This document shows, one piece after another, positions 22,681 through 25,291 of a DNA stretch of 25,291 nt; position 1 is the first letter of the stretch; each line of letters starts with the position of its first letter. Below the pieces are notes generated by a model that was given only the letters and a program-made list of their open reading frames with translations, made no database searches and had not been told where the DNA came from. The stretch is from positions 1 to 25,291 of the IMG/VR virus record IMGVR_UViG_3300045999_011440, one strand, 5' to 3'. The position numbers were made by a program, and so were the translations under genes. Source of the DNA: a virus.

Positions 22681-24702
22681 ATGACATTTTTTTATGACCT
22701 AAACAAAAAACTGGACAGCATTCGCGAAAAACCAGAAACCACAAACCAACAACTCAACGAACGTGACATGAGTCGTCATGCCAAAGGTATTGAAAAGTTT
22801 GGCAAAGACGGCATGCAGGCCCTGGCCAAGGCTGGTCGTGAAGGCAAGCCTCTTGACAAAATCAGAGCCAAGTATGACAAATACGACGAGTCAATGGATG
22901 AAGGCCTAGGTTCTATTGTAAAGAAAATTGGCGGTGGCATGAAAAAAATGGCCGGTCGTGCCATGGACAAAGTGGCTCCCGGAGACGAGGCACTGTTGAA
23001 AGATCTACAGAAAAAAGTGGGTGTACCACAAACTGGCATGAAGCCAGGTAGCCAACCAAATCCCAAGGTAGTCAAAGAAGTAACTGCCCCAATTGATTTT
23101 GACAAAGTGTTAGATGCTATTGCTGCATTGTACGGCGACGAAATATGGGACAATGATGCTATGCAGGATCTAGCCAACGATCTTGAACAAGCAGGTCCAA
23201 CTGAAAGAGAACTAGATTTCATTATTGCCAAAGGTAAGTTGCCAAAACGGTTGGCTGGCATCCAATTCTCAGCAGGCGACAATGTTCAATTTGGCGAAGG
23301 AAGTTCTCCAATGTCACCCAAGCAAAAGAGCTTTGCTGCATTGGCTGAGCCCAAAGACAAAATTACTTTTGCTGACAAGATTGCCGGCGCCAAAAAAGAA
23401 GTTGACGAGATGCTGGGCGATGTGGCTGCTGAAGCCATGCGTGGCGCACTCAAAGGTGGCCAGAAGAAACTAGACCGAAATCAAAACGGTAAACTGGATG
23501 CACAAGACTTTGCCATGCTGCGTAAAGGCGGCAAGCAAGAAACTGACGAAGGCTGGGATGACATGATCAAAGCAGTCGATCAACGTCGCGGTGAAGTCAA
23601 AGCTGGTCACAAAGTGCAAGGGGCCAAAGGCGAGATTGAAAAAACTGCCACTGGCATCAAGCACACTCGCAGATACGATGCCAAAACTGGCGAAACAGAC
23701 ACTGGTGATGATGCACCAGCCGATGGCGAAAAGCGCGGTCGTGGACGTCCCAAGGGCACAGGCAAGAGCATGGGCGCCAAGGGACCATCAGGCAAAAGCA
23801 AACTGATGACCAAAGAAGCAGATCACGACAGTGAAGAAATCAAACAGGCCGTGGCCATGCTGAAAAAAGCTGGATACCGAGTTGAGAAAGCTGAACAAGA
23901 GCTTGACGAAAAAGCTGTGAGCAAAAAGCAGCAGCGTTTCATGGGCATGGTTCATGCAACACAAAAAGGTGAAAAAGCTCCTTCAAAAGAAGTTGCCAAA
24001 GTAGCCAAGTCAATGGGCAAGAAAGATGCTGAAGACTTTGCTGCTACCAAGCACAAAGGCCTGCCTGAAAAGAAAAAGCCAGAAAGCAAAAAGAAAGAAA
24101 AAACAGAAGAAGCTGGTGGATCAGGAACCCCCACTGCATCCAGCGGATTCAGTTTTGGCAAAGGCATTTACGATTCAATGAATCGCGAGCTTGAAACCAT
24201 GATTGCTGAAAGCATGAACATATCAATGAGCATGAACAGCGACGATGCCATGCACGGTGGTGCAGCCAAAACACTGACAGTGACAGCCACAGATGACGAT
24301 GCCATGAAGTTGGCTGCATTGTTGAAAATGGCAGGCCTGGGCAGCCAAGGCGCTGAACAGACCATTGATGAAAACGCACCAGATTGGCCCACTGAACAAG
24401 AAACCAGCGACAATGCCATGCAGTATTCAGGTGGATTGAACGGACCCAAGTCAACTGGTCAGACCACGGTACCTGTGATTGCCAGTCAAATCAATCGTCA
24501 GGCCACCTACGAGGATGACGAATTGAATCGCTTGCGTGAAATGGCCGGTGTGGCCGAAGGCAAGAAGCCAGACTTCTTGGACATGGACAAAGACGGTGAC
24601 AAAGAAGAGCCAATGAAAAAAGCTGTCAAAGACAAAGAAGACAAAAAAGTCGAAGAAAGTATTCTTGACATGAAACGTCTGTGGACAGCCTACAAGGGGT
24701 AA
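22681..24702 (+). CDS. Large charged modular protein, candidate internal-head precursor
   Basis: This gene encodes 673 aa, rich in Lys, Glu, Asp and Ala, with a start 6 bases after the previous stop. Modules in order: a basic N-terminal region (30-130); an alpha-helical block (135-195); an EF-hand/dockerin-like calcium loop at 265-276 (DRNQNGKLDAQD); an AT-hook at 351-359 (RGRGRPKG); a DUF3008-like stretch at 411-465 (KKQQRFMGMV to KGLPEKK); a block at 510-620 common in aquatic phages (SGGLNGPK); and a second, degenerate acidic loop at 634-643 (DMDKDGDKEE). Five Leu/Ile-x-Glu sites resembling T4 gp21 cleavage sites fall at 25-27, 221-223, 408-410, 508-510 and 562-564, several at module edges. 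I infer a head-core or packaged DNA-binding precursor. It could instead be a large scaffold-like protein. Confidence 0.7.
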   Translation: MTFFYDLNKKLDSIREKPETTNQQLNERDMSRHAKGIEKFGKDGMQALAKAGREGKPLDKIRAKYDKYDESMDEGLGSIVKKIGGGMKKMAGRAMDKVAPGDEALLKDLQKKVGVPQTGMKPGSQPNPKVVKEVTAPIDFDKVLDAIAALYGDEIWDNDAMQDLANDLEQAGPTERELDFIIAKGKLPKRLAGIQFSAGDNVQFGEGSSPMSPKQKSFAALAEPKDKITFADKIAGAKKEVDEMLGDVAAEAMRGALKGGQKKLDRNQNGKLDAQDFAMLRKGGKQETDEGWDDMIKAVDQRRGEVKAGHKVQGAKGEIEKTATGIKHTRRYDAKTGETDTGDDAPADGEKRGRGRPKGTGKSMGAKGPSGKSKLMTKEADHDSEEIKQAVAMLKKAGYRVEKAEQELDEKAVSKKQQRFMGMVHATQKGEKAPSKEVAKVAKSMGKKDAEDFAATKHKGLPEKKKPESKKKEKTEEAGGSGTPTASSGFSFGKGIYDSMNRELETMIAESMNISMSMNSDDAMHGGAAKTLTVTATDDDAMKLAALLKMAGLGSQGAEQTIDENAPDWPTEQETSDNAMQYSGGLNGPKSTGQTTVPVIASQINRQATYEDDELNRLREMAGVAEGKKPDFLDMDKDGDKEEPMKKAVKDKEDKKVEESILDMKRLWTAYKG

Positions 24703-24704
24703 AC

Positions 24705-24875
24705 ATGGTATACAAGCCTTACAATGAAAATTTGAACACTCCTACTCAGCAGAATCCGCACAGTCCTGCAACCAGTGGGTATCGTCAACAACCAGTGGAG
24801 ATTCCTGGCGTGCTGGATCAAACTCGTCAGTTGTATCAACCCGTGGTTAGCCAACCCAACAAGGACAAGAAGTAA
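24705..24875 (+). CDS. Small hypothetical protein
   Basis: This gene encodes 56 aa from the ATG at 24705, with AAGGGG 5 nt upstream; it begins 2 bases after the previous stop. The protein is Pro/Gln/Asn-rich (about one third of residues) and probably disordered. The longer in-frame start at 24681 lies inside the preceding gene and lacks a ribosome site. Its stop shares one base with the next start. Small polar proteins in this position may be head-associated, but no family is recognised. Confidence 0.6.
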   Translation: MVYKPYNENLNTPTQQNPHSPATSGYRQQPVEIPGVLDQTRQLYQPVVSQPNKDKK

Positions 24876-25168
24876 TGCCTGCCAATGTATACACCTCTTT
24901 AAGCAATGCCACCGTCTATACTGACCGGTTGGAGATCAGCACCAATGCTGCCAATGCTTGGTTGCAGGTGTATGCCACAGCTCTAGGCACTGCCAATGCT
25001 GCGGGAAATTTGTACTCAGCTCCTATAAACATTCCTGCCAACACAGTGTATCAGACCTATGTTGGTGCCGGCAATAAAGTGACCATAGTGTGCACAGCTT
25101 CGTACACAGCATTGGAATTAGGAACAGCCAGTTCAGCTCAATCTGGAGTGATTGGCGGAGGCAGCTGA
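24875..25168 (+). CDS. Small beta-rich hypothetical protein
   Basis: This gene encodes 97 aa, starting in the preceding TAATG overlap and ending in the TGATG overlap of the next. It is rich in Ala, Thr, Asn and Val, has alternating strands (TVYQTYVGAGNKVTIV) and a Gly/Ser end. The composition recalls the phage's fibre and decoration proteins. No signal or catalytic motif is visible. A capsid decoration role is possible from composition and neighbours only. Confidence 0.65.
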   Translation: MPANVYTSLSNATVYTDRLEISTNAANAWLQVYATALGTANAAGNLYSAPINIPANTVYQTYVGAGNKVTIVCTASYTALELGTASSAQSGVIGGGS

Positions 25169-25291
25169 TGCGAGCCCGCGAATTTTTGGCAGAGAAAAAA
25201 GTTGGTGACATCAGCACCAGGCTGCGATATGCCACTCGTGGCCTGCATAAATTTCGCGATGGTCAGTTTGCTGATCGTATCTATGAACTCA
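25168..25291 (+). CDS. 3'-truncated gene with capsid-targeting-like leader
   Basis: The frame opens at the ATG sharing one base with the previous stop and runs to the window end (41 full codons) without a stop. The N-terminus MRAREFLAEKK again has the short leader ending in Leu-x-Glu seen in the gene at 22066. ATRGLHKFRDGQFADRIYEL follows soon after and is like a conserved segment in aquatic phage proteins that I recall only as hypotheticals. It may be another packaged or core protein. The rest lies outside the window. Confidence 0.6.
   Translation, partial: MRAREFLAEKKVGDISTRLRYATRGLHKFRDGQFADRIYEL

Noticed and set aside
25245-25252. ATAAATTT near the window end as a late promoter
   Set aside because: It differs from NATAAATA at the end and lies inside an open coding frame with no start codon nearby.

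Overview
The window is a piece of a T4-like contractile-tailed phage genome (Caudoviricetes, myovirus). It carries recognisable homologues of the T4 neck, tail and head-completion proteins gp13, gp14, gp15, gp18, gp19, gp4 and gp16, plus a DexA-type exonuclease and a dNMP kinase. It also has T4-style late promoter octamers (NATAAATA) in front of many genes. The fibre repeats, the enlarged gp14/gp15/gp18 and several conserved hypotheticals look like those of aquatic cyanophage and pelagiphage relatives of T4. The host cannot be read from the sequence. Base composition is moderate, genes are packed with 1-4 nt overlaps, and I see no tRNA, insertion sequence or CRISPR array. No stretch over 300 bases lacks a gene.

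Layout. (1) 1-7375, plus strand: a repeat-rich fibre protein cut by the window start, a small fibre-like protein and a 1319-aa virion protein. (2) 7379-10565, minus strand: gp14, then gp15, then a Nudix hydrolase. (3) 10566-10634: a divergent control region with a near-consensus sigma70-type promoter on the plus strand and a late promoter on the minus strand. (4) 10635-15195, plus strand: a conserved hypothetical, an SGNH-like protein, gp13, a second SGNH-like protein, a DexA-like exonuclease and a dNMP kinase. (5) 15146-15490, minus strand: a zinc/HNH-type small protein. A plus-strand intrinsic terminator lies inside its coding sequence. (6) 15588-21544, plus strand: tail sheath gp18, tail tube gp19, a larger tube-like protein, a small conserved protein and head completion gp4. 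(7) 21560-25291, plus strand: small terminase gp16, then candidate internal-head proteins with T4-like capsid-targeting leaders, small hypotheticals and a gene cut by the window end.

How the genes work together. gp18 and gp19 form the contractile tail. gp15 caps the tail and gp13/gp14 form the neck joining it to the head. gp4 finishes the packaged head and gp16 starts packaging. The fibre and SGNH-like proteins probably act at the host surface, and the Nudix, DexA-like and dNMP kinase proteins act on nucleotides. The most interesting signals are: a possible multi-part internal-head precursor (22681-24702); the early/late divergent switch at 10566-10634; a terminator hidden inside an antisense gene; a hairpin over the gp13 ribosome site; and late promoters that would give almost leaderless mRNAs. 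All functions are assigned by reading motifs and recalled family sequences; no database search was run.
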